This document shows, piece by piece, positions 44,336-52,499 of a stretch of 64,000 bases of DNA. This DNA comes from Verrucomicrobium sp. GAS474 (lineage in GTDB: Bacteria > Verrucomicrobiota > Verrucomicrobiia > Methylacidiphilales > GAS474), in contig NZ_LT629781.1 in NCBI RefSeq assembly GCF_900105685.1, positions 1,798,001-1,862,000 on the forward strand, read 5' to 3'. The notes below the pieces were generated by a model. The model made no database searches, was not told the DNA's origin, and saw only the letters and a program-made list of their open reading frames with translations. Position numbers and translations under genes: made by a program. The first letter of the stretch is position 1; each line of letters opens with the position of its first letter.

Positions 44336-45300
44336 TTGGCTCCTTTCATGACCACCGTGGTGCGGTAGACGCGGTAGGAGAGATGCCGCCCGGAGAGCGT
44401 CGCCCCGATCTGCTTCAGGTCGTTTTCGAGGAGGGAGGCAGTCTTGAACAGATTGGCCGTGCCGAGGTCGGGAGCGCCTTCGGTGTTCCCGAGGTGGAGG
44501 GCCGAGGTCTCGTCGATGGCGACAAGGATGAGGTCGACCAGCGGCGGCAACTGGTTTTCGTTCGGTTTCTGGGTCGAGTTGGCCGCAGTGGCCGAGGTCG
44601 CTCGGGAATCGTATTCGTAGTCGGGGGCGAGGACGATGCCGCCGGTATCGGTCGAGGCGGCGCGGGGGAGAATCACGAGGGCGATCACGTTCTCAGCAAG
44701 CGGATGTGAAGGCGGCGAGGACGATGCGAGCGGAGTGGTGAACCAGAGGCGGCCCGCCCCCAGCGCGGGATCGTAAATGGCGAGCTGTTGCGCGGGCTGG
44801 AGGAATTGCATCAGCCGGAACCGCCGAAGCGGCGGTGCGGTGTTCGGCAGCGAGGCGAGGAAGGAGGGGCGCTCCGGGTCGGCCCCGTATTGGACGTAGT
44901 AGCCGCACCCGTTGAGAAGGCCGCCGAGGTTTTGATAGGCGGTCTTGTCGGTCGAGCCGAGTGGCACCTGGAAGAAAACCGCGTGAGTGATTTGGCCGGG
45001 AACGAGCGCCTTTCCGGAGATGAAGTGGAGATCCGATTTCCTGAGGTACCGAGTCGGAGCTGTGGCGCTGTCGTAGTCGTAATACGCGTTGAGCGTCGCC
45101 TGGCCGAGCTGGGAGGAGATCGTGTCGAAGGCGGCGCGGGCAGCCTGGAATCCCTCGATCTTCGATGTGGAATGCTTCCACGTCGTCGAGATCAGGGAAC
45201 TGATTTGGAGGACAAGGACGAGGATCACCGAGAGGATCACCACGGCGGCGAGAAGCTCGAGGATCGTAAAGGCGGCAGCGGCGCGGCGCGCGTCTTTCAT
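44323..45300 (-). CDS. Verru_Chthon cassette protein C, cassette 2
   Basis: A 325-residue pseudopilin. The mature start would be FTILELLAAVVILSVILVLV with Glu at +5. The residue before the cut is Ala (RRAAAA), not the usual Gly, which prepilin peptidases tolerate less well. The helix continues into KIEGFQAARAAFDTISSQLGQATLN, as in GspJ-like proteins. It lies 25 bp after gene B and overlaps gene A by 13 bases. Confidence 0.86.
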   Translation of the reverse strand: MKDARRAAAAFTILELLAAVVILSVILVLVLQISSLISTTWKHSTSKIEGFQAARAAFDTISSQLGQATLNAYYDYDSATAPTRYLRKSDLHFISGKALVPGQITHAVFFQVPLGSTDKTAYQNLGGLLNGCGYYVQYGADPERPSFLASLPNTAPPLRRFRLMQFLQPAQQLAIYDPALGAGRLWFTTPLASSSPPSHPLAENVIALVILPRAASTDTGGIVLAPDYEYDSRATSATAANSTQKPNENQLPPLVDLILVAIDETSALHLGNTEGAPDLGTANLFKTASLLENDLKQIGATLSGRHLSYRVYRTTVVMKGAKWGL

Positions 45301-45325
45301 CGGGATCGGTTCCGGATCTTGCGCG

Positions 45326-45775
45326 TCACTGCCGGGGGATCAGGATCGAGTAGCGGGCGGGCGCAGCGGAAAGCTTGCGGCTCTGGATGGTGATGGCGAC
45401 GGTCGTCCCCGCGTCGGAGGCAAGGTCGGCGACGCTGGCGGAGCGGGTCTCAATCTGGGCGGTGAACTGTCGGACGGGATCGGAGGCGGCGACCTCGGTC
45501 CCCTGCTCGTCGTAGTAATGGGTCGAGGCGGCGAGGGCGGTGTAGTCCGACTGGACGAGGTCGTTGATGAGTCCCTGGGCGATCTGGGTCTGGACCGTGA
45601 TGTTGATCGTGTCGCGCAGAGTCGTCAGCCCCATCGGGATCATCCCGAGGACGCCGACCAGCGCGAAGCTGACCACGCCAAGCGCCAACGCTGTTTCGAT
45701 CAGAGTGAATCCCCCCCGCCGCCTGCCATCGACTCCTTTGTGCTCGACGGCCTTCACACGCCTGCCGCGCCTCAT
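45326..45775 (-). CDS. Verru_Chthon cassette protein B, cassette 2
   Basis: A 149-residue pseudopilin of the GspI-like type. The basic leader ends RRRGG before FTLIETALALGVVSFALVGV, with Glu at +5. The sequence after the helix (MIPMGLTTLRDTINITVQTQIAQGLINDL) parallels cassette 1 protein B (LLVVGMKTNTDTVEQSVAAGLARAV). It overlaps the stop of the PEP-CTERM gene by four bases (ATGA), showing that the PEP-CTERM protein belongs to the same operon. Confidence 0.86.
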   Translation of the reverse strand: MRRGRRVKAVEHKGVDGRRRGGFTLIETALALGVVSFALVGVLGMIPMGLTTLRDTINITVQTQIAQGLINDLVQSDYTALAASTHYYDEQGTEVAASDPVRQFTAQIETRSASVADLASDAGTTVAITIQSRKLSAAPARYSILIPRQ

Positions 45776-46722
45776 GCGATCTCCTGGTGCCGGGGCCGGG
45801 CGGAGCGGCGGGCCGCCGCCGCGCAGGCGAAGGCAAGGACGCCGAACCCGGCCAGCGCGAGGGGCGAAGGTTCGGGAACGGCGCTGAGGGTTGCGACGTT
45901 GGCCTGCACCTGGGTGGCAGTGAGCACGGTCGAATAGAGTGCCAGTTCGTCGATGGTGACGGCGGAGGCGGCGAGGTTGGCCGCCGTGGTGCTGCCGCGG
46001 ACGTCGGCCGCGGCGACGAAGAAGGAATTTCCGAGGGCCGAGAAGGTGTCGGCCGAAGTGAGCTTGTTCGTCACGCTGCCCAGCGTTTGGGCGACGCCGT
46101 TGACGTAGACCGTGACGGGGGTGGAAGAGGTGAGATCGAACGTGAAGGTCAGGTCGACGAAGTTGCCGCTGTAAAGGGCGGCGTTCGTGAACGTGGCCGA
46201 GAAGGTGTCGGCCAGAGTGTCGGCCCGGATGAAAATACGGGTCGTCCCCGCCGAGAGCGTGCCGCTCGAATTGCTGTTCAAGGTGATCGAAAAGGCATCG
46301 TTGGTCGCATTCTGCGTCTCGCCGAGCAGAACCCCCAAGGCGCTGCTGTTTGTACTCAGAAGGAACGCGATCGTCGACGACCCCAGCGACGACCCAAAAC
46401 TGTTCGCTCCCGTAAGACTCGCGTATTGGCTGTTGGCGTTGAAATAGGTCGCCGTGTCGCTGCCGCCGCCGTAACCGGTCGTACCGAGTGTCGGCGAGCC
46501 GAAGTAGGCCCCGTTGTGTGCGTTGCCCGACGAATCGGTAAGGATCGAGCCGCTGTCAGTGAAATGATAGAGCGCGTAGGGATTGTTCGCCGCCAATGCC
46601 GCCTCGTAGGCGGTCGGCGCAGCCTGGGTCGCATTCATGGTGAGCCAGAGCACTCCCATCCCCATCATGCCGAGGAGCCGAACCGGTGAAGTCATATTAT
46701 TCATCAGTCGCGTTGTCGTCAT
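45772..46722 (-). CDS. LamG-type PEP-CTERM protein leading cassette 2
   Basis: A 316-residue secreted protein. The N-terminus carries a signal peptide (VRLLGMMGMGVLWLTMNATQA). The body is a concanavalin-A/LamG-like beta-sandwich: ALYHFTDSG..LTDSSGNAHNGAY near the start, DLTFTFDLTSSTPVTVYVNG in the middle, and VTIDELALYSTVLTATQVQA at the end. The C-terminus is a PEP-CTERM signal: VPEPSPLALAGFGVLAFACA followed by RRSARPR. The ATG at 46722 was chosen; AGGAGG lies 12 bases upstream. It may be a glycan-binding surface protein delivered with the pilin-like system. Confidence 0.86.
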   Translation of the reverse strand: MTTTRLMNNMTSPVRLLGMMGMGVLWLTMNATQAAPTAYEAALAANNPYALYHFTDSGSILTDSSGNAHNGAYFGSPTLGTTGYGGGSDTATYFNANSQYASLTGANSFGSSLGSSTIAFLLSTNSSALGVLLGETQNATNDAFSITLNSNSSGTLSAGTTRIFIRADTLADTFSATFTNAALYSGNFVDLTFTFDLTSSTPVTVYVNGVAQTLGSVTNKLTSADTFSALGNSFFVAAADVRGSTTAANLAASAVTIDELALYSTVLTATQVQANVATLSAVPEPSPLALAGFGVLAFACAAAARRSARPRHQEIA

Positions 46723-46851
46723 GCAAATATTCAACCTCCTTGCGGTCGACACGGCTATAGCCCTGCCGATCGCCTATTTATCTTTTTCGATCACATCCTT
46801 CCGCATTCCTTATCAGTGTAGAAGGGGTCGGATATATCTTTTTGCCTATTT

Positions 46852-47076
46852 AAAATCGAAAGGGAGGACGTTGTTCGTTCGCTTGTCGAATCGGCTAAGA
46901 CGAGGACGTGGAACCTGCTCGTCGATATCGTTGCTCGATCGGAACACTACTCGCCGGGGACTACGGCGGCGGAGAATTGCGTCGTCGAAGGGGAGCGCCG
47001 CTATTGGTTCCATTTGGCGATTGATCGCTACAGTGGGGAAATCGTCGATCGGCAACTCGAAGGGGTAACGGAATAA
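46852..47076 (+). pseudogene. Orphan C-terminal fragment of a Verru_Chthon protein A
   Basis: An open frame of 74 codons without a start codon ends in TAA at 47074-47076. Its translation matches the very C-terminus of cassette 1 protein A. RTWNLLVDIVARSEHYSPGT aligns with RTWNLLIDLVAQTGRYPATA, and VEGERRYWFHLAIDRYSGEI with VEGERRYWLHLSIDRYTGKI. The similarity starts abruptly near 46852. It lies on the opposite strand from both cassettes, beside cassette 2, whose own protein A lacks this ending. It is best read as the remnant of a third cassette A gene cut off by rearrangement. Confidence 0.8.
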
Positions 47077-47248
47077 GAATAGTTTTATGGCCTGCTTCGT
47101 ACTCCTTAAGGAGATCGATTTTAATCTGAGGATCTGAAAGATCGGGGTCATTTGTGGTTCTGGCGCGGTGTCCCGTTGTCGGCGCAGCGTGGAAGGCGGC
47201 GAGCGGTTTGCGTTCGGCTTTTTCTTGGGAACTCGCTATCGAGAGTCC

Positions 47249-48118
47249 ATGGGGGAAGGTTTTTCATTGGACGGGAAGTCGATGCAGGCGGTCTATGTCT
47301 TGTGGGACGAGCTCGGGGCGTTTCCGGCGGGGGAGTCCGATGCGGCTTTGAGTCATCTCTTTGACTGGCTGGCGAAAGGGATTGGGGCCGATAACGTCAT
47401 CTGGATCGGTGCGGTGCGGCTCTTGCGCGGTGCGGCGGCGAAGGACGATCCCTTCGGGGGATGGCGTTTGCGGACCCGGCAGACGATGCATCCGGATAAT
47501 CCCGAATATCGGAAGCTCATCGCCTCCTACTACGATATCGAGCATTACAGGAAAGGAGGAGGCTCCCGGATTGAAGGCCGGAGCCGGGTCAGGGCCCTCC
47601 TCCATAGCGGCATGACGGGCCGCACGATGTTTGCTCAGGCAGGTCACTTTCGGGTTCATCGGTTGCGGGACGGCTGGATCGATTACGCTGCCTTTGCAAA
47701 GACCGAGCACTACGACGTCTATTATCGCCGACAGGGGATTGCCGATCGGATGCATGCGGGCTTCCCTCTCAATGTCGACGCGGAATCGATCTTTATGATT
47801 GATCGATACAAGGCCGGACGCGTCTCCCGCAAAGCCTTCACCGATCGGGAGAAGGCACTTGTCGAGATGGTGCTGCGGGGCGTTCGCGAACTCCATCGGC
47901 GTCTGTTCCTTGAACGCGGTCTCCTTATGGGGGAGGTTCCCCTGACGCTGCTGCAACAGCGGGTTCTTCGGGGGCTCCTGACGAAGATGACGGAGAAGGA
48001 ACTGGCCCGGGAAATGGGTCAGCAACCCCGGACGCTGCACAAGTACGTCACCTCTCTCTACGCCCGCTTCGGCGTCCAGAGCCGGGCAGGACTGATGGCG
48101 ATGTGGTTGGGTCGTTAG
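47249..48118 (+). CDS. LuxR-type transcriptional regulator
   Basis: A 289-residue protein. The C-terminal 65 residues (LTLLQQRVLRGLLTKMTEKE, then LAREMGQQPRTLHKYVTSLYARFGVQSR) form the LuxR/GerE helix-turn-helix. The N-terminal 200 residues match no sensor domain recognised here; an aromatic-rich stretch (GWIDYAAFAKTEHYDVYYRRQG) could be a ligand- or partner-binding domain. No phospho-acceptor receiver domain is present. The ATG at 47249 was chosen; 47282 and upstream alternatives remain possible. The two-partner secretion genes start 157 bp downstream in the same direction, so it may control them. Confidence 0.8.
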   Translation: MGEGFSLDGKSMQAVYVLWDELGAFPAGESDAALSHLFDWLAKGIGADNVIWIGAVRLLRGAAAKDDPFGGWRLRTRQTMHPDNPEYRKLIASYYDIEHYRKGGGSRIEGRSRVRALLHSGMTGRTMFAQAGHFRVHRLRDGWIDYAAFAKTEHYDVYYRRQGIADRMHAGFPLNVDAESIFMIDRYKAGRVSRKAFTDREKALVEMVLRGVRELHRRLFLERGLLMGEVPLTLLQQRVLRGLLTKMTEKELAREMGQQPRTLHKYVTSLYARFGVQSRAGLMAMWLGR

Positions 48119-48239
48119 CGTTTCTTTAGGCTATCCTATGGGGTCTTGTGGACTTCTTTCAACGCCCCGGGAAGTCTTGCCATCCGGTGCCTCTATTTAG
48201 CGTCATTCCCCTCTTTTCCGCCGCTCGCTACGATCCTTT

Positions 48240-48258
48240 CGCGACTGAAGTTGTCGCG
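48240..48258. promoter_or_regulatory. Inverted repeat before the TpsA gene
   Basis: CGCGAC and GTCGCG flank a 7-base loop, ending 17 bases before the TpsA start codon. AAGGGGA, 4-10 bases upstream of the ATG, is a plausible ribosome site. The repeat could be an operator or a leader hairpin affecting translation. Confidence 0.3.
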
Positions 48259-48275
48259 TAACAAAAAGGGGATTC

Positions 48276-51200
48276 ATGAAAGCAATGGGCCGTCGCCGGG
48301 GGAAAGTTTCGTTTCAAAACGCCGTACTGCGTGGCCTCGCGCCCGCCTTGCTGCTGGGCCTCTGGCCTGTCGCCCTGCTGGCGAACCCCACCGGCGGAAC
48401 GGTTGTCTCCGGCTCGGCTACGATCGCGACGAACGGCAATACGCTCAACGTCAACACGGGGAGCAGCCAGACGATCATCGACTGGAGCCACTTCGGGATC
48501 GACGCCGGGGAAATCACCAACATCAACCAGCCGAACAGCGGTAGCACCACGCTGAACCGCGTCATCGGCGGCAACGTCTCTGCCATCTACGGCACGCTGA
48601 ACTCCAACGGCAACGTTATCCTCATCAACCCGAACGGCGTCCTCATCGGCGCGGGCGGCGTGGTCAACACCCAGAGCTTCACCGCCTCCACCCTCGACCT
48701 CTCGAACAGCGACTTCTTGAACGGGGTCCAGCACTTCACCGGCACCAGCACCGCCAGCGTCGTCAACTTGGGGCAGATCACCGCCAACGGGGGCGACATC
48801 TTCCTGATAGCCCAGCACGTCAGCAACGGCGGGAGCCTCACCGCCCGCAACGGCACTGTCGGCCTTGCCGCCGGAACCGATGTCACGATCCAAGCCGGCG
48901 GGACGGGCAACCAGCGCCTCTCCGTCGCCCTCGACAGCGCCACCGTCGCCCGCAACAGCACCGGAGTGGACAATCAGGGAACCATCGACGCAGTGAAGGC
49001 CGAGTTGGTCGCCAACGGGAACATCTACAGTCTCGCCGTCAACAACGGCGGAATCATCCGAGCCACCGGCAGCGGCAACGTGGGCGGCCAAGTCTGGCTC
49101 CTCGGCCATGGCGGCACGGTGAAGAACACCGGCACGATTACGGCAAAGAACGCCGACGGCCGGGGCGGGAAAATCGAGACCAGCGGCGATGTCGTCTCGG
49201 TCGCGGGCATGGTCCAGACGGGTGCGGGCGGCCAATGGCTGATCGACCCGCTTACCCTCGACAATAGCACCGACATCGCCGTCGCCACCCTCCAGGGCCA
49301 GCTCGAATCGGGCGATGTGCAGGAACAGGCGACTTCCTCGATCACCCTCAACGAGAGCCTCTCCTGGTCGGGCACCGGGACGTTGACCCTCCAAAGCGGC
49401 ACCATCGACCTCAACGGCGCGATCACCGCCGGGAGCGGCGGATTGACTCTCACTGCGGCGGGCACGATCACCGCCTCGGCTGCGATCAGCGTCGGGAAGT
49501 TCACCCTCACTTCCGGGAACTGGGTGCAGAACGGCTCCTCGCTCCCTTCCTTCTACGCGCGCGACTTCACGCTCAGTGGCGGCACCTTTCTCCGCGTCCT
49601 CGGCGGCGACGGCTCTTCCTCCACGCCCTATCTCTTGGGCGACGTCTACGGGTTGCAGGGAGTGAAAGGGTTCCTCTCCTCGGACTTCACCCTTGCCAAC
49701 GACATCGACGCGAGCGGGACGACGGCCTGGAACGGCGGTTCCGGGTTCGCTCCGATCGGATCGAGCTATCCCGGATACGGCGGGACCTTCAACGGGGCCG
49801 GCCACATCGTCGACGGGCTGACCATTCAGAGGACCGGCACGAACGATGTCGCCCTCTTCGGCCTTTCCCTTGGGGTCATTGAGAATGTCGGGCTGACCAA
49901 CGTTGTGATCAACGGAAACGGTTACGTGGGCGGATTGGTGGGGGCCAATGGGGGGACGGTGACGGGCAGCTACACCACGGGGGTGATATCGGGCGTGCTC
50001 TATGTCGGCGGCCTCGTCGGGTACAACACCGGCACGATCACGAACAGCCACTCCGATGCCAGCGTGGGTGGCTACCAGAATGTGGGCGGCTTGGCGGGGT
50101 ATAACGCCAACCTCATCGACCTCTCCTACGCCACCGGAAACGCGACGGGAACGCTCCAGATCGGCGGCCTTGCCGGGTGGGACACCGGAACGATCCGGCG
50201 GAGTTACGCGACGGGGTACGTCCGCGCCACGAGCACGCTGGCCGGTGGTCTGGTCGGTTATCTCGATGCCGGGGGCCTGGTCCAATATAGTTATGCGACG
50301 GGGGCGGTCTACGGCTTCTCCAGCGCCGGCGGTCTGGTGGGGGAGATCTATGCGGGCGCCTTGATCGACGGGTGCTATGCGACGGGGGCCGTCGACTCTT
50401 ACTACAACGCGGGAGGCTTGGTGGCGGTGGCGCAGGGAGGCGCAATCCAAGGCAGCTACGCCACGGGCGTGGTGACTTCCTCTTCGGGCTGGAATGCCGA
50501 ATTCTTGTGCCAGGGATATGTTGGGATTGCGAACAGCTATTGGGCCACCGACACGGGGAGCCCGAACGGGTTCTGGACGACATCGGGCTTCGTGAACGAT
50601 TCCTCCGGCCTGACCCTGGCCCAATTGACCGACGCCGCCAATTTCCAGCCGCTCAGCGGAAACTGGGATTTCACCGCCGGCACGGGCGTCTGGGGGGTCA
50701 AAGGGTACACCGATACGGGGTTGATCAACGGCGGCCTTCCCTACTTCCAATGGCAGTATCCGACGATCGCCCTCACGGCGTCGAACCAGACCGCGGTCTA
50801 CGGCCAGTCCCAGTCCGCAAACCTCTCAGCGGTCTTGGGGACGACGTATACTGTCGCGGGGCTCGGCACCGCGAACCTCTCCGATTACCTCTCCGGCACC
50901 CCCACGCTTTCCAAGGTCGGCAGCAATAGCACCGTCGGTACGACGAACGTCCTGACGATCGCCGGCACGCCGACGGCGGGCCACGCCGTCGAGTATGTCG
51001 CCGGAACGCAAAGCTTCAGCCCGGCCCCCCTCGAAATCACGGTCTCCTCCCAGAGCAAGACGTACGGAACCAACCAGGCGCTGAATGGAACCGATTACAC
51101 CATCACCGCCGGGCAGCTTTACAACAGCGATTCCCTCATCAACATCAGCCTCTCCAGCAGCGGGGCGACGGCGACGGCGAACGTCGGCACCTATGCGATC

Positions 51201-52487
51201 ACGGCGGGGAATCCGCTCGGCTACGGATTGGGCAATTACCAGATCACCTACATCGACGGCGTCGATACGGTGACCCCCGCCTCGTTGGTCGTCGTGGCGG
51301 GCAACGGCTCGAAAACGTACGGAACGGCGCAGACGCTCTCCGGGTACAACCTCTACGGGCAGCTTTACAATGGAGACAGCCTCACTGCCGTGACGCTCTC
51401 CAGCGCAGGATCGTCCGCGACGGCGAACGCCGGAACCTACGCGATCACGGCGGGCGCCGCGACCGGATCGGGCCTCGGCAACTATCAGATCGCCTACGTC
51501 GACGGAGTCGACACCGTGAATCCCGCCCCCTTGACGATCGAGGCGGGAAGCGCGACCAAGACCTACGGCACGGCCCAGACCTTGAGCGGGTACGGAATCA
51601 CAAGCGGGTCCCTCTACAATGGGGACACCCTTTCCTCCGTGACGCTCTCCAGCGGTGGAACGGCGGCGACGGCGAGCGTCGGGGCCTACGCGGTTACGGC
51701 GAGCAACGCGACCGGATCGGGTCTCGGCAACTATCAGATCACCTATGTCGACGGAGTCGATACGGTTAACCCGGCCACGGTGATGCTGACCGTGGGGAAC
51801 GCGACCAGCACGTACGGAAGCGCGCCGGGTATCTCGAACATCCAGATCGGAGCGTCCGGCCTCGTCAACGGCGAAACCGTGGCCGACCTCGGTTTCGTGA
51901 CGACGACCTCGGTCACCGCATCGACCCATGTCGGCACCTACTCCTTCACCACCTCGGCGGGCAATTCCAACTACAACTACATCTACGCCACCGGCAACGC
52001 CGGGACGTGGACGGTGACCGCCGCGCCGCTTACCATCACGGCGGGCAACATCACCCTCACTACGGGAAGCTCGCTTCCCGCCCTCGGCGTGAGCTACGGC
52101 GGCCTCGTCAACGGCGACACTTCCGCGGTGGTGAGCGGATTGACGGTGACCACTTCGGGAACCGGCGCTTCGGCGGGCAAGTATGCCATCATCCCGGGGA
52201 ACGGAACGGCTTCCGATTACCTCATCACCTTTGTCGACGGCTTCCTCACGGTGAACTCCCCCGTGGTGGAGCTAGGCTCCGGTCCCAGCGCCCAGCTTCC
52301 GAACGGGGAGACCGTCACGATCCCCAGCGCGGCCTTCAGCCCGAAGATATCGATCCCGAACACGGCTTCTTTCGCGGGCGTCGGTGCCCGTGGGGGAGTG
52401 TTCTCTCCCTTCGGCGGCGGCGTCTCTTCGGTCGGTCGTATGGGGGCGAGGGCTTCCTCCAGTGGTGTGGCCTACATCGACCAATAA
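48276..52487 (+). CDS. TpsA-type exoprotein with haemagglutinin, GLUG and MBG repeats
   Basis: A 1403-residue secreted protein. A long basic signal peptide (about 1-36, ending ALLA) precedes the haemagglutination-activity/TPS domain (about 37-190), with NTGSSQTIIDWSHFGI, INQPNSGSTTLNRVIGG and ILINPNGVLIGAGGVVNT as hallmarks. GLUG-type repeats (VGGLVG.N.G.I..SYATG) lie at about 549-740. Six MBG-like repeats of about 84 residues (TKTYGTAQTL, LYNGDSL, YQITYVDGVDTV) fill about 830-1340. The C-terminus has no clear membrane anchor. The partner TpsB gene starts 12 bp downstream. The protein should cross the outer membrane through TpsB and form a beta-helical fibre at the surface or be released. Likely roles are adhesion to surfaces or polysaccharide. 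Confidence 0.92.
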   Translation: MKAMGRRRGKVSFQNAVLRGLAPALLLGLWPVALLANPTGGTVVSGSATIATNGNTLNVNTGSSQTIIDWSHFGIDAGEITNINQPNSGSTTLNRVIGGNVSAIYGTLNSNGNVILINPNGVLIGAGGVVNTQSFTASTLDLSNSDFLNGVQHFTGTSTASVVNLGQITANGGDIFLIAQHVSNGGSLTARNGTVGLAAGTDVTIQAGGTGNQRLSVALDSATVARNSTGVDNQGTIDAVKAELVANGNIYSLAVNNGGIIRATGSGNVGGQVWLLGHGGTVKNTGTITAKNADGRGGKIETSGDVVSVAGMVQTGAGGQWLIDPLTLDNSTDIAVATLQGQLESGDVQEQATSSITLNESLSWSGTGTLTLQSGTIDLNGAITAGSGGLTLTAAGTITASAAISVGKFTLTSGNWVQNGSSLPSFYARDFTLSGGTFLRVLGGDGSSSTPYLLGDVYGLQGVKGFLSSDFTLANDIDASGTTAWNGGSGFAPIGSSYPGYGGTFNGAGHIVDGLTIQRTGTNDVALFGLSLGVIENVGLTNVVINGNGYVGGLVGANGGTVTGSYTTGVISGVLYVGGLVGYNTGTITNSHSDASVGGYQNVGGLAGYNANLIDLSYATGNATGTLQIGGLAGWDTGTIRRSYATGYVRATSTLAGGLVGYLDAGGLVQYSYATGAVYGFSSAGGLVGEIYAGALIDGCYATGAVDSYYNAGGLVAVAQGGAIQGSYATGVVTSSSGWNAEFLCQGYVGIANSYWATDTGSPNGFWTTSGFVNDSSGLTLAQLTDAANFQPLSGNWDFTAGTGVWGVKGYTDTGLINGGLPYFQWQYPTIALTASNQTAVYGQSQSANLSAVLGTTYTVAGLGTANLSDYLSGTPTLSKVGSNSTVGTTNVLTIAGTPTAGHAVEYVAGTQSFSPAPLEITVSSQSKTYGTNQALNGTDYTITAGQLYNSDSLINISLSSSGATATANVGTYAITAGNPLGYGLGNYQITYIDGVDTVTPASLVVVAGNGSKTYGTAQTLSGYNLYGQLYNGDSLTAVTLSSAGSSATANAGTYAITAGAATGSGLGNYQIAYVDGVDTVNPAPLTIEAGSATKTYGTAQTLSGYGITSGSLYNGDTLSSVTLSSGGTAATASVGAYAVTASNATGSGLGNYQITYVDGVDTVNPATVMLTVGNATSTYGSAPGISNIQIGASGLVNGETVADLGFVTTTSVTASTHVGTYSFTTSAGNSNYNYIYATGNAGTWTVTAAPLTITAGNITLTTGSSLPALGVSYGGLVNGDTSAVVSGLTVTTSGTGASAGKYAIIPGNGTASDYLITFVDGFLTVNSPVVELGSGPSAQLPNGETVTIPSAAFSPKISIPNTASFAGVGARGGVFSPFGGGVSSVGRMGARASSSGVAYIDQ
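51033..52260 (+). repeat. Tandem MBG-domain repeats inside TpsA
   Basis: Five units of roughly 240-255 bp begin near 51033, 51286, 51532, 51782 and 52033, with a more distant unit near 50765. Units two and three are the most alike in DNA (CGACGGAGTCGA..CACCGTG and CTACAATGGGGACA type blocks recur). Such repeats can expand or contract by recombination and change fibre length. Confidence 0.8.
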
Positions 52488-52499
52488 CCTCCATCATCG

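Noticed and set aside
4085-46790. Similar TATTTA..CGATC-type words near 4090, 35660 and 46770 upstream of operons
   Set aside because: Spacing and bases vary too much; resemblance is within chance for short AT-rich words.
46637-47068. Plus-strand frame of 143 codons overlapping the cassette A fragment
   Set aside because: It lies in a different frame from the fragment that shows clear homology, and its translation matches nothing.
51033-52260. Tandem repeats as a possible CRISPR or satellite
   Set aside because: Units are about 250 bp, in frame and encode MBG domains of TpsA.
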